Positions 50,322 through 59,296 of a DNA stretch of 64,000 bases are shown one piece after another. The notes under the pieces were generated by a model. It saw nothing but the letters and a program-made list of their open reading frames with translations, did no database searches and was not told where the DNA came from. This stretch comes from Paenibacillus sp. GP183 (GTDB taxonomy: Bacteria; Bacillota; Bacilli; Paenibacillales; NBRC-103111): the NCBI RefSeq assembly GCF_900104695.1, contig NZ_FNSW01000001.1:2418001-2482000 (forward strand), read 5' to 3'. Each line of letters opens with the position of its first letter. The stretch's first letter is position 1. A program made the position numbers and the translations under genes.

Positions 50322-53300
50322 CGAACTAGGTCCGAATATAACGAATCAGGAATAGGATTAACCAGCTTCCAACGAATATTCATTGGCTTATCTCCGTGGC
50401 TGCTCACATAATTAATTTCACCTAAATAAGTAAAAGGTAAAACAGCACCATGCATTTCTGAAAATTTCCGAATAAATAGATGAATGTGAATGCCTTTTTC
50501 TTTATGAAAAATATATTCTTGCCCTCTCCCAGATTCGTGAGAGGTATCATTTTGACTTTGCCAATGAAAATGCTGCTGATCTTCAAAATAATCATGATAG
50601 AGCAAATGATCAGCAACTTTTTCACCTTTATTCAGGTTAATGAATAATAAATAGTGTTCTCCAACCCTGCTTACCCCTTCACGCCACGAACCCTCTTTTG
50701 CCTCAGATTCAAACAAATAAATAAGATCATTCCTTGTATAATTCTGATACAAAACAACACTTTTTTCTGCCGAAAAGAACACATTCGGTCGATATATCCT
50801 CCTAAATTCGGCTAATCCATACTCGATTCGATCTTTTATGTAAGATTTGAATGATCCATCCAGGAACATAAACTTAGCTTCATCTGAAATAACAAAGATA
50901 CCTTCTTTATATTGACCCCAGTTCCAATCGTGTTTACTGATAGAGGTTGCAAGTTTTTGCATCCCTTTTTCAATTTTTCCTTTATGAGCATCTACTGAAA
51001 TTGGAATTGCAAAACGGTATATTAAATCTGAAACTACATCATCGACCGATACTCGATCTTTTTGCAGCATAATCGATATTATGGAGCACTCGTACGGCCA
51101 TTTAATTGGCATCAAACTCTCGAGACGTTGAATCATTTGTAGCTTCCGTGCATCTAACAAAACTTCTTCATCAAACTCGTTCAAATCACTCATTTTACGC
51201 TTAGTCTCAATCCATGACCCATACTTGTTTATGAAGAAATGAAAGCTAGGTGCACCCTCAAAATATAAGAAATCATTAATCTCAGGAGAGCGACCAATCT
51301 CTTTCTTGAATTGATTATATAAGTCCATCAAGAGTAAATTACGGTCCATCCTAAGACTCTCGATTTTATTTAAAATTTGTTGTCTGGACACCTCTTCCAG
51401 ATCAACAAAACATCCATCGGGTAAGTCCGCAAATTCTGTTTCAATAGCAATTCTAAGAGAATCCCGATCAAAAGCTTTATGATTGTGTTGCCCAGTAAGT
51501 GCGAGGGGAACTATAAACGATTTATGATAATTACCAATAAAATCTAGAACAGTAACAAATGCTTTTCCTGGAACTTTTCGTAAACCACGTCCGAGTTGTT
51601 GGATGAATATAGTCGCAGATTCAGTTGGTCTTAAGAATAAAACTACATTCAGCTTCGGAATATCCACGCCTTCATTAAAAATATTAACCGTAAAAATAAT
51701 CTGCAAGGGATCTGAATCATCTTCCAATCTCGAGATAAGCTCCTGTCTTCTTTCTGGTTTATCATCCCCAGTAAGACAACCTGTCACAAACCCCCGCTTG
51801 TTAAATTCCTCAGACATATACTTAGCGTGATTAATCGAGGCGCAAAAGCATAGAGCCCTCATGATGCTTCCATCGTACCCAAACTTATGAATCATTTGGA
51901 TAATATAATCGACCCGTTCATGTGTATTCAAGGCACGAACCAGTTCATCCTCAACAAATTGACCATTATTTTGAGTTTCGACTTCGGTATAGTCCACAGT
52001 AGGATCACTTAACCCAAAATAGCGAAAAGGAGTTAGCAATTTTTCACGCAATGCTTCTCTCAAACGAATTTCATAAACTACATTATTATCACATATTGTC
52101 AATACATCTCTCCCATCCATACGATCAGGAGTGGCTGTTAGTCCTAATAGAAATTTCGGGTTAAAATAATCAATGACTTTTCTATACGTGGAAGCTTCAG
52201 CATGGTGAAACTCGTCTACAACGATATAATCAAAATAATCCGTGGGATAACTACTCAACACTTCATCCCGCGACAGGGTCTGAATCGTGCTGAATAAATA
52301 AGGCTTATCTCCTTCTTTTGAAATCCCTGTCAGCTTTCCGCTTTCCAGTCCGCTGCCAAATACATTCTCAAAAGTCTTTTTTGAGCTTTCCAGAATTTCA
52401 TCCCGATGTGCTAAAAACAACATTCGCTTAGCATCAAAATCTCTCACATCAAACGCCGACAAATACGTCTTTCCTGTTCCAGTGGCGGCAATTACAACAC
52501 CTTTTTTATGACCATTCATTCGAGTTTGCTTCAATGCATCTAGAGCATTTTGCTGCATTTGATTCGGTTCGATAGGCTTCGTTTCCGTCTGCGCATTGTC
52601 TTCCTCCAACTCAGCAAAATCCGCGTGTTGAGTAATAACAAATGGATTCACTTGCATGACCAGCTTTTTGTTATATTCTTTCTCGTATTCTTCAATAAAA
52701 GCTTCAGTAAGAGGAACGGCTTTCTCATCTTCCCAATGTTTTTGAAAGGATTGAGATGCCTTCTCATAAATCGAATTTTTCTCAATACCTGGTAGCTTCA
52801 CATTCCATTCATAACCCGTTTGCAAAGCGGAATATGACAAATTTGAAGAACCTATAATAGCTGTATGTAATCCAGAGAACCTTTCAAATAAATATGCTTT
52901 GGTATGAAAAGATACCTTTCCCGAATCAAAAACTCTAACCTCCACATTTGTGATTTCTAATAATCTCCGAAGTGCTTTTGGTTCAGTGATTTTTAAATAG
53001 GTTGAAGTTAAAATTCTTAATCTCTTTGTTTCATCAGTTTTGCGGAAATCATCAATACTTCGAATTAATAATTGCAAACCAGACCAGCGGATGAAACTTA
53101 CCATGAAATTGGCTTGCTCTGCCGTTTGTAGCTCATATTTTAATGCTTTGAATAGATTAAAAGGATCACTCTCAGCGTTTGTTAACAAATATGGATTCGA
53201 TAGGAAAAATTCTGGATAAAACGGAAGTGGTTTGTCGTCATTGCGATAATGAATCGCCTTAAGAGGCATTTGCAGCTCATTTTCTTCTACTTGCTTAACC

Positions 53301-53509
53301 AATTTTCTAAGCTCGCTCGTTAACTCAAGAATCTGGGCATATTGGTCTTTCTCGGCCAGTTGTCGATAAGCTTCATTTATTTCTTTCATAAGTTGCTGAG
53401 ACAAGGCACTGTTGTATTGTTGAGGGAGCAAAGAAAACGTATGTTGGTTATTTGGATATGTTTTGTTTTTATGTACAATTTCCTCGAAAACACCTTTATG
53501 TTCGCTCAT
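50318..53509 (-). CDS. PLD-nuclease / SF2 helicase / DUF3427 protein
   Basis: 1063 residues, GGAGG before the ATG. Domain order: N-terminal helical region (1-115); phospholipase-D-like nuclease (about 120-260) with a single HxK motif, HTKAYLF near 201, and GSSNLS near 220; SF2 helicase (about 320-700) with Walker A AATGTGKT near 345, DEFHH near 432, ATPDR, and QQLGRGLRK as motif VI; DUF3427 at the C-terminus (about 770-1060, ending in ...HLFIRKF..., TYLGEINY). Related type III restriction-like proteins occur in defence islands. No methyltransferase or specificity gene is nearby. Confidence 0.93.
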   Translation of the reverse strand: MSEHKGVFEEIVHKNKTYPNNQHTFSLLPQQYNSALSQQLMKEINEAYRQLAEKDQYAQILELTSELRKLVKQVEENELQMPLKAIHYRNDDKPLPFYPEFFLSNPYLLTNAESDPFNLFKALKYELQTAEQANFMVSFIRWSGLQLLIRSIDDFRKTDETKRLRILTSTYLKITEPKALRRLLEITNVEVRVFDSGKVSFHTKAYLFERFSGLHTAIIGSSNLSYSALQTGYEWNVKLPGIEKNSIYEKASQSFQKHWEDEKAVPLTEAFIEEYEKEYNKKLVMQVNPFVITQHADFAELEEDNAQTETKPIEPNQMQQNALDALKQTRMNGHKKGVVIAATGTGKTYLSAFDVRDFDAKRMLFLAHRDEILESSKKTFENVFGSGLESGKLTGISKEGDKPYLFSTIQTLSRDEVLSSYPTDYFDYIVVDEFHHAEASTYRKVIDYFNPKFLLGLTATPDRMDGRDVLTICDNNVVYEIRLREALREKLLTPFRYFGLSDPTVDYTEVETQNNGQFVEDELVRALNTHERVDYIIQMIHKFGYDGSIMRALCFCASINHAKYMSEEFNKRGFVTGCLTGDDKPERRQELISRLEDDSDPLQIIFTVNIFNEGVDIPKLNVVLFLRPTESATIFIQQLGRGLRKVPGKAFVTVLDFIGNYHKSFIVPLALTGQHNHKAFDRDSLRIAIETEFADLPDGCFVDLEEVSRQQILNKIESLRMDRNLLLMDLYNQFKKEIGRSPEINDFLYFEGAPSFHFFINKYGSWIETKRKMSDLNEFDEEVLLDARKLQMIQRLESLMPIKWPYECSIISIMLQKDRVSVDDVVSDLIYRFAIPISVDAHKGKIEKGMQKLATSISKHDWNWGQYKEGIFVISDEAKFMFLDGSFKSYIKDRIEYGLAEFRRIYRPNVFFSAEKSVVLYQNYTRNDLIYLFESEAKEGSWREGVSRVGEHYLLFINLNKGEKVADHLLYHDYFEDQQHFHWQSQNDTSHESGRGQEYIFHKEKGIHIHLFIRKFSEMHGAVLPFTYLGEINYVSSHGDKPMNIRWKLVNPIPDSLYSDLVR

Positions 53510-53610
53510 TATTAGCCTCCGTGGTTTGGTGTTCTCAAAAAAGCAGATCAGGTAGTAATTTTCAAAAAGATTATATCATACATATTTGCTGCCTGTACCA
53601 AAGACTCGGC

Positions 53611-53641
53611 AAAAAAAAGACAGCCCGCCAAAAGACGGACT
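53611..53641 (-). terminator. Terminator after ribokinase
   Basis: Minus strand AGTCCGTC-TTTT-GGCGGGCT (8 bp with two G-U pairs) followed by GTCTTTTTTTT. Confidence 0.82.
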
Positions 53642-53658
53642 ATCCGAACTGTCTACTT

Positions 53659-54549
53659 TTATACGATCTCCGAGAGATAAGGGATTCCACTTTGCGCGCC
53701 TAATCGCGTTACGGCTATGGATGAGGCATGCTGCGCCATGTCGACGGCTTCGTCGATAGTTTTGCCTGCAATGATCATCGCGGCCAGCGTCCCTGAGAAC
53801 GTATCCCCGGCAGCGGTTGTATCCACAGTCTCGACTTTGCGGCCTTCCTTGTACACGTTATCGGTCCCGTTAAAATAGACAAGTCCCCTCTCGCCAAGCG
53901 TAACCAGCGGATAACGAATTCCTTTGGCACGTAAAATGTTTAGGGCGTTAAAAGCATCATCGATGCTTTTAACATCTACCTCCGTATATAGTCGGCACTC
54001 AATTTCATTCGGGGTAAAATAGTCCACTCCCTGCAAAATGGCATCTTCGATTGGAACCGCAGGGGCTGGATTGAGGAAAATAGGCACTTTTCCTTTCACC
54101 AAATGAATCGCTTCATATACAGTTTCAATTGGAATCTCCAGCTGCAGCATGATCGCCTTGGCAGAGAGAAGCTCCTCTCTATAGCTTTGTATATATGCGG
54201 GAGTTACTTTATTGTTGGCGCCGCCGTCAAGAATAATGCTATTGTTTCCTTCGCATACCGTGATCGCGGCAATTCCTGTATTGACCCCTGGCTCGACCTT
54301 GATCAAATCTGTGTGCACGCCGAATCCCGCAAGACTGTCCATCAGGGATTGACCGAAGATATCGTCCCCCACTTTTGCCAAAAACCACGTATCCGCACCC
54401 ATCTTGGCACAAGCGACGGCTTGATTGGCTCCCTTGCCTCCAGCCGACAGGAAGAAACCATTGCCCCTAATCGTCTCGCCCATTTCCGGAATACGGCTTG
54501 TTTGCACGACCATGTCCATATTTGCGCTGCCTATCACGATGATTTTCAT
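53659..54549 (-). CDS. rbsK: Ribokinase (PfkB family)
   Basis: 296 residues from MKIIVIGSANMDMVV; sixteen more codons are open upstream but the family starts here. PfkB signatures: GGKGANQAVACAKMG near the N-terminus and DTTAAGDTFSGTLAAM with the catalytic Asp. Phosphorylates ribose (or a related sugar) using ATP. No rbs transporter genes are near. Its ATG overlaps the stop of a 44-residue ORF as ATGA. It may belong to the operon of the ABC exporter. Confidence 0.92.
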   Translation of the reverse strand: MKIIVIGSANMDMVVQTSRIPEMGETIRGNGFFLSAGGKGANQAVACAKMGADTWFLAKVGDDIFGQSLMDSLAGFGVHTDLIKVEPGVNTGIAAITVCEGNNSIILDGGANNKVTPAYIQSYREELLSAKAIMLQLEIPIETVYEAIHLVKGKVPIFLNPAPAVPIEDAILQGVDYFTPNEIECRLYTEVDVKSIDDAFNALNILRAKGIRYPLVTLGERGLVYFNGTDNVYKEGRKVETVDTTAAGDTFSGTLAAMIIAGKTIDEAVDMAQHASSIAVTRLGAQSGIPYLSEIV

Positions 54550-54680
54550 AGCTCGGTCACTCGAATATCGCGAAAGTTGGTTTGATTGAATTGCCAATTA
54601 AAAATGCCACCCACCAGCTTTTTATAACTAAAATTTTTGATTGTCCGTGAAAAAGTGCTTGAACTCTGAATAAGGGCCAT
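54546..54680 (-). CDS. 44-residue small ORF translationally coupled to ribokinase
   Basis: ATG at 54680 follows GCGAGGTAATGCA, a good ribosome binding site, and encodes 44 residues (MALIQSSSTFSRTIKNF ... NFRDIRVTEL) whose TGA overlaps the ribokinase ATG as ATGA. The ribokinase start itself has only a weak Shine-Dalgarno sequence, as expected if it depends on coupling. Mixed polar composition, no membrane helix. Could be a real small protein or the remnant of a larger gene's C-terminus. Not recognised. Confidence 0.55.
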   Translation of the reverse strand: MALIQSSSTFSRTIKNFSYKKLVGGIFNWQFNQTNFRDIRVTEL

Positions 54681-54737
54681 TGCATTACCTCGCTAACTTT
54701 TCTGTGGAGCATAAACCGAACAAGATACAGGAGTCTG

Positions 54738-56654
54738 TCACGCCACCGACTCTTCGGAGAATTGGCTGTTGTACATCTCGGCATACAAGCCTCCAGCTGC
54801 CAACAACTCCTCATGCGTTCCTTGTTGAACGACACTGCCATGCATCATGACGAGAATCAGATCTGCATCCCTGATGGTGGATAATCGGTGCGCGATAACG
54901 AAGTTCGTTCGTCCCAGCATAAGCTTGTGCATCGCTTGCTGAATGTAGATTTCCGTCCGAGTGTCAACACTGCTGGTCGCTTCATCGAGAATAAGAATCG
55001 CCGGATCAGCCAATATAGCGCGCGCGATAGTCAGAAGCTGCTTTTGACCCTGCGAAATGTTCGACGCCTCCTCATTCAACACCGTGTCATACCCCTCAGG
55101 CAATGTGCGGATGAAGTGGTCGGCCTGTGCAGCTTGCGCGGCTTCGATGATCTCTGCTTCTGATGCTCCCATTCGGCCGTAACCGATGTTATCGCGGATC
55201 GTGCCGTTGAACAGCCACGTATCCTGAAGCACCATACCGAACAGGTTTCGCAGCTGCCCCCGCTTCAGGTCCGTAATGTTCTTACCGTCGATCGTAATCG
55301 CTCCATCCTTGATCTCGTAGAATCGCATCAACAAGTTGACTAGCGTTGTTTTGCCAGCGCCAGTCGGACCGACGATGGCAATCGTTTGCCCCTGCTTCAC
55401 GTCGATGTTCATGTTCTCGATCAAAGTCACATCTTCCTTATAACCGAAGCTGACTTTCTCGAAACGAACATCGCCGCGAGGTTTTTCCAAGACCGTTCCG
55501 CCCACAGCGTCCGGTATCTCCTCTTGCTCGTCAAGAATCTCAAACACGCGCTCTGCGGAAGCCAGCGTGGACTGAATGATGTTGGCGATATTCGCGGTCT
55601 GGACAATCGGCATCGAGAATTGGCGCGCATATTGAATGAACGCTTGCATATCACCGATTGCGATCGATCTATTCGTTACCAGCAGCCCGCCGACAACACA
55701 GATAAGCACATAGCCGATGTTATTGATTACCATCATCAGCGGCATCATCACACCACTGATGAACTGCGCTCGCCAGCCCGATTCGTACAACCGATCGTTA
55801 ACGTCATCGAACTTACCTACGGACTTCCGTTCATATCCAAAGGCTTTGACAATTTTATGCCCCGTGTACATTTCTTCAACATGGCCATTAAGCTCGCCCA
55901 GAGCCTTCTGCTGCCCCATAAAATGAGTCTGCGAACGGGATGCGATCGCTTTGATGACGAGAAAGCTCAGCGGCAGCGTCAACACTAATATTAAGGTTAG
56001 CAGGGGACTAATTGTCAGCATCATGACGATGATCCCGATTATGGTAATCACGGAGGTAATGACCTGGGTCAAGCTTTGCTGCAATGTCCCTGCGATGTTG
56101 TCCATATCGTTCACGGTACGGCTCATAATATCTCCATGCGCTTGCGAATCAAAATACTTAAGGGGTAGACGCGTGAGCTTTTCGTTGACATCCTTTCGAA
56201 GCCCATACACTGTCTTTTGCGCGACTCCTGCCATCAAATACTGTTGGACATAGGAGAATAATGAACTGAGCACATACAATCCGATCAGGATGAAAATGAT
56301 GTTCGAAATATACGTGAAATCGATCCCGGCTCCTGGTACGCCTTTCATCTTCGCCATCAAGCCTTCAAAAAGCTTGGTCGTGGCCTTTCCCATAATCTTC
56401 GGGCTCAAAATGCTGAACGTGGTGCTGAGTACCGCCATAAAAAGTACGGTGACCAATTGCGTTCTATAAGGCTTCAAGTAGCTCAGCAGCCTGCGAAATG
56501 TTTTTTTGACATTCTTGGCTTTTTGTCCCGGCATGCCCATCGGCATTCCAAAGCCGCCTCCCATGGGGCCTCGACCGGGTCCACCCATGAAGCCTCGACC
56601 CTGATTTCCACCCGGGCCTCCTCCAAATCCTTGAGGCTTGCGTTCATCACTCAT
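54738..56654 (-). CDS. ABC exporter subunit 2 (catalytically competent half)
   Basis: 638 residues. A Gly/Met/Pro-rich N-terminal tail of about 45 residues (GGPGGNQGRGFMGGP), six membrane segments, then the ATPase domain with Walker A GPTGAGKTTLVNLL, Walker B LILDEATSSVD with the catalytic Glu, and a signature reading ISQGQKQLL instead of LSGGQ. This pattern belongs to heterodimeric multidrug exporters of the LmrCD/BmrCD/YheHI type. Start overlaps subunit 1 by four bases (ATGA). Confidence 0.93.
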   Translation of the reverse strand: MSDERKPQGFGGGPGGNQGRGFMGGPGRGPMGGGFGMPMGMPGQKAKNVKKTFRRLLSYLKPYRTQLVTVLFMAVLSTTFSILSPKIMGKATTKLFEGLMAKMKGVPGAGIDFTYISNIIFILIGLYVLSSLFSYVQQYLMAGVAQKTVYGLRKDVNEKLTRLPLKYFDSQAHGDIMSRTVNDMDNIAGTLQQSLTQVITSVITIIGIIVMMLTISPLLTLILVLTLPLSFLVIKAIASRSQTHFMGQQKALGELNGHVEEMYTGHKIVKAFGYERKSVGKFDDVNDRLYESGWRAQFISGVMMPLMMVINNIGYVLICVVGGLLVTNRSIAIGDMQAFIQYARQFSMPIVQTANIANIIQSTLASAERVFEILDEQEEIPDAVGGTVLEKPRGDVRFEKVSFGYKEDVTLIENMNIDVKQGQTIAIVGPTGAGKTTLVNLLMRFYEIKDGAITIDGKNITDLKRGQLRNLFGMVLQDTWLFNGTIRDNIGYGRMGASEAEIIEAAQAAQADHFIRTLPEGYDTVLNEEASNISQGQKQLLTIARAILADPAILILDEATSSVDTRTEIYIQQAMHKLMLGRTNFVIAHRLSTIRDADLILVMMHGSVVQQGTHEELLAAGGLYAEMYNSQFSEESVA

Positions 56655-58378
56655 GCGATTACCTCCTCTGCCATTTGCGAGGATACGATTTCCCGATACA
56701 CCGAGCTTGTTTCCATCAATTCCCGGTGAGTTCCAATCCCGGAAATCTCCCCTTCATTCAGAACGATGATGTGATCCGCATCCATAACCGTGCTGACCCT
56801 TTGCGCTACGATGATTATGGTGGATTCGGTCGTTTCCCTCTTTAACGCGGCGCGCAAATTCGCGTCCGTCTTCAAATCCAATGCCGAAAAGCTGTCATCG
56901 AAAACGTAGATTTCAGGCCTTCTGACCAGCGCCCTTGCAATGGACAACCGCTGCTTCTGTCCGCCTGACAGGTTGGCGCCGCCTTGTTCAATGATCGACT
57001 CGTAACCCTCCTTCATCTCTAAAATGAATGAGCTGGCTTGTGCAATTTCAGCCGCTTTCCGGATCTCATCGTCTGTGGCGTCTTCTTTGCCATAGCGGAT
57101 ATTTTCTCGAACCGTCCCTGTAAAAAGTAATGCCTTCTGCGGCACAAATCCAATTTTTGCCCGCAAACTCTCTTGGGTCATACCTCGCACTTCGACGCCA
57201 TCCACATAGATGCTGCCGCTATCTATATCATACAATCGCGGAATCAAGCTGATCAGCGTCGACTTACCGGATCCCGTACCGCCAATGATTGCCGTGACTT
57301 CTCCAGGCTTAGCCTCAAACGATATGTTTGAGATCGCAGGCTTCTCTGCGCCCGGATAGCTGAAGGTCACACGATCGAAAACGATGTGCCCGCCTCTCCT
57401 CGTCGCCGCCTTCGCTGCTACACTATCGACAATCTCGGGTGCAGTGTCCAAAACCTGATTGATCCGCACCGCGGAAGCGGAGGCGCGAGGCACCATGACC
57501 AACATCATCGATACCATGACCAGCGAAAACATGATCTGCATCGCATATTGCAGGAACGCCATCAAATCGCCGATTTGCATGCCTCCAGTGCTGATGCGGT
57601 TTCCACCGAACCAAATGATGGCGACAGACGTAAGGCTCATGATCAGCATCATCATGGGCATCAGTGCAGCCATGATTTTGTTCGCTCTCACCGCGGTATC
57701 GGTCAAATCGAGATTCGCTGCATCGAAACGCTGCTTTTCGTGCTCTGTACGATTGAAAGCTCTGATGACGCGAACGCCAGTCAGATTCTCACGCAGGACT
57801 AGATTGAGCTTATCGATCTTGGTTTGCATCGACTTGAACAATGGGATGCCTTTCCGCACGATTAAATAGATGACCAGTGCCAGTATCGGAATGACGCTGA
57901 TAATGACAAGTGACAGCTTAGGATCTTTAGAGATCGCCATGATGGTTCCTCCGATGCACATCATCGGGGCTGAGATCATCATCCGCATCATCATCAAAAG
58001 CACCTGCTGCACTTGAGTAATGTCATTCGTCGTGCGAGTAATTAGCGATGCCGTGCCGATTCGGTCGAATTCCTGCAGCGAGAAGCTCTCGACATGCGAG
58101 AAAGTTCTACCACGCACAATCTTCCCGAATCCAGAGGATATCTTCGATGAATGATAGCTGGTGATAATCGAAAACACACCGCTTGCGACAGATACCAGAA
58201 GCATGAACCCCCCTATGCGCCATATATATCCGTTATCCCCCGTAACGATTCCTTTATTGACGATGTCCGCCATAAGCGTCGGCAAGTACAACTCGGATAA
58301 CGACTGCAGGAAAATGAGGATAAGCACCAACCCAATCGCCCATCGATACGGCTTTAAATACTTGAATAACTTGATCAA
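56651..58378 (-). CDS. ABC exporter subunit 1 (degenerate-site half)
   Basis: 575 residues, six membrane segments plus ATPase: Walker A IGGTGSGKSTLI, normal signature NLSGGQKQRLS, but Walker B reads YVFDDSFSALD, with Asp where the catalytic Glu should be. Together with subunit 2 this gives one active and one degenerate ATP site. Start ATG overlaps the tetR stop (ATGA). Multidrug or lipid export is likely; substrate unknown. Confidence 0.93.
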   Translation of the reverse strand: MIKLFKYLKPYRWAIGLVLILIFLQSLSELYLPTLMADIVNKGIVTGDNGYIWRIGGFMLLVSVASGVFSIITSYHSSKISSGFGKIVRGRTFSHVESFSLQEFDRIGTASLITRTTNDITQVQQVLLMMMRMMISAPMMCIGGTIMAISKDPKLSLVIISVIPILALVIYLIVRKGIPLFKSMQTKIDKLNLVLRENLTGVRVIRAFNRTEHEKQRFDAANLDLTDTAVRANKIMAALMPMMMLIMSLTSVAIIWFGGNRISTGGMQIGDLMAFLQYAMQIMFSLVMVSMMLVMVPRASASAVRINQVLDTAPEIVDSVAAKAATRRGGHIVFDRVTFSYPGAEKPAISNISFEAKPGEVTAIIGGTGSGKSTLISLIPRLYDIDSGSIYVDGVEVRGMTQESLRAKIGFVPQKALLFTGTVRENIRYGKEDATDDEIRKAAEIAQASSFILEMKEGYESIIEQGGANLSGGQKQRLSIARALVRRPEIYVFDDSFSALDLKTDANLRAALKRETTESTIIIVAQRVSTVMDADHIIVLNEGEISGIGTHRELMETSSVYREIVSSQMAEEVIA

Positions 58379-59058
58379 TTTTCATCATCTCCTTTCGAGT
58401 TAACTTGCATAGGCGGCGCAACAAGAGACATACAACAAGCAATCGCATCCTTGATATCTTGTTGTATCGTCTGAGCGATTTCTGCTTTGCTCTTGCCTTG
58501 ATTCTGCAGCTCTTGATTCATCTGCCTTAGGTACATCATGCCGGACATCACCACTCCCCAATACTGTCCTGCAAGGAGTTTTGGGGCCATTCGCCGAATT
58601 TCTCCAGACTCCATGCCTCTTGTCAGCGTATTTTGGATGACCTGGATATTCTCGAAATGCCAGGTCAAGTTTTTCAATTCGTCCGGTTTAAACAGCTCGT
58701 TCAGATCATGACGCATGCGCATAAAGAATTGAACGCTCTCAGACTGCTCCAGCATGTTGTTGTACATCGAGCTTACAAATTTCTCTAGTATCTCGCAGAC
58801 GGGATCTTCCTTGTCGAAATGGGAATGAAGGTGCTTTTGGGATTGGTCGAACATATACTTAAACAATTCCCGGAAAAGCGCGAGCTTATCTTTGAAATAG
58901 TAATAGACCAGTCCTCTGGCGACTCCTGCCTGCTCCGCCACATCGCCGATTTCGGCCGCGGCGTATCCTTTCTCCACATATACTTTCAATGCGCCGCGAA
59001 TAATGGCGTCTCTGCGTTGACATCGGATTTCTTCGTTCTGCTCTTTATTGCGTGGCAA
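58375..59058 (-). CDS. TetR-family regulator of the ABC exporter
   Basis: 227 residues. N-terminal HTH: CQRRDAIIRGALKVYVEKGYAAAEIGDVAEQAGVARGLVYYYFKDKLALF. The start is TTG, preceded by AGAGGTGATG, with no ATG in a sensible place. The C-terminal ligand-binding helices end in a repeated Gln-rich part. First gene of tetR-ABC-ABC, whose genes overlap by four bases each. A palindrome just after the promoter is the likely operator, so it represses its own unit until an exporter substrate binds. Confidence 0.9.
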   Translation of the reverse strand: MPRNKEQNEEIRCQRRDAIIRGALKVYVEKGYAAAEIGDVAEQAGVARGLVYYYFKDKLALFRELFKYMFDQSQKHLHSHFDKEDPVCEILEKFVSSMYNNMLEQSESVQFFMRMRHDLNELFKPDELKNLTWHFENIQVIQNTLTRGMESGEIRRMAPKLLAGQYWGVVMSGMMYLRQMNQELQNQGKSKAEIAQTIQQDIKDAIACCMSLVAPPMQVNSKGDDEN

Positions 59059-59080
59059 CTTACATCACCTCTTTTTTTCA

Positions 59081-59096
59081 TTGACTTTCATGTCAA
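59081..59096. promoter_or_regulatory. Putative TetR operator
   Basis: Inverted repeat TTGAC-TTTCAT-GTCAA located directly downstream of the presumed transcription start, 23 bases before the TTG start codon. A second ATGTCAA half-site falls on the -35 element at 59124-59130. Confidence 0.55.
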
Positions 59097-59102
59097 CCAA
59101 AG

Positions 59103-59130
59103 TATATAACTGATTCAAACCTCATGTCAA
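59103..59130 (-). promoter_or_regulatory. Promoter of the tetR-ABC operon
   Basis: Minus strand TTGACA (59130-59125), 16-base spacer, TATATA (59108-59103). Confidence 0.72.
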
Positions 59131-59225
59131 GTGCTCCACTCACCCACCCTCCGGCTCCACAGGTCGGTTTGCTACACTCTTGGAAAAAACCATGCTTCCA
59201 GTGTTGGTGTTGTAACTTTTTCAAA

Positions 59226-59258
59226 AGAAAAAAACCGTCAGGAAATTCACCTGACGGT
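59226..59258 (-). terminator. Terminator after the serine hydrolase gene
   Basis: Minus strand ACCGTCAGG-TGAATTT-CCTGACGGT (9 bp perfect) followed by TTTTTTTC. Confidence 0.88.
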
Positions 59259-59296
59259 CCTTGCCCAGGGATGATCCCAGGAATAAGTAACCAAGT

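Noticed and set aside
54557-54841. 94-residue minus-strand frame before ribokinase
   Set aside because: Its first half overlaps the end of the ABC exporter gene out of frame and it has no ribosome binding site; the 44-residue ORF at 54546-54680 in a neighbouring frame is better supported.
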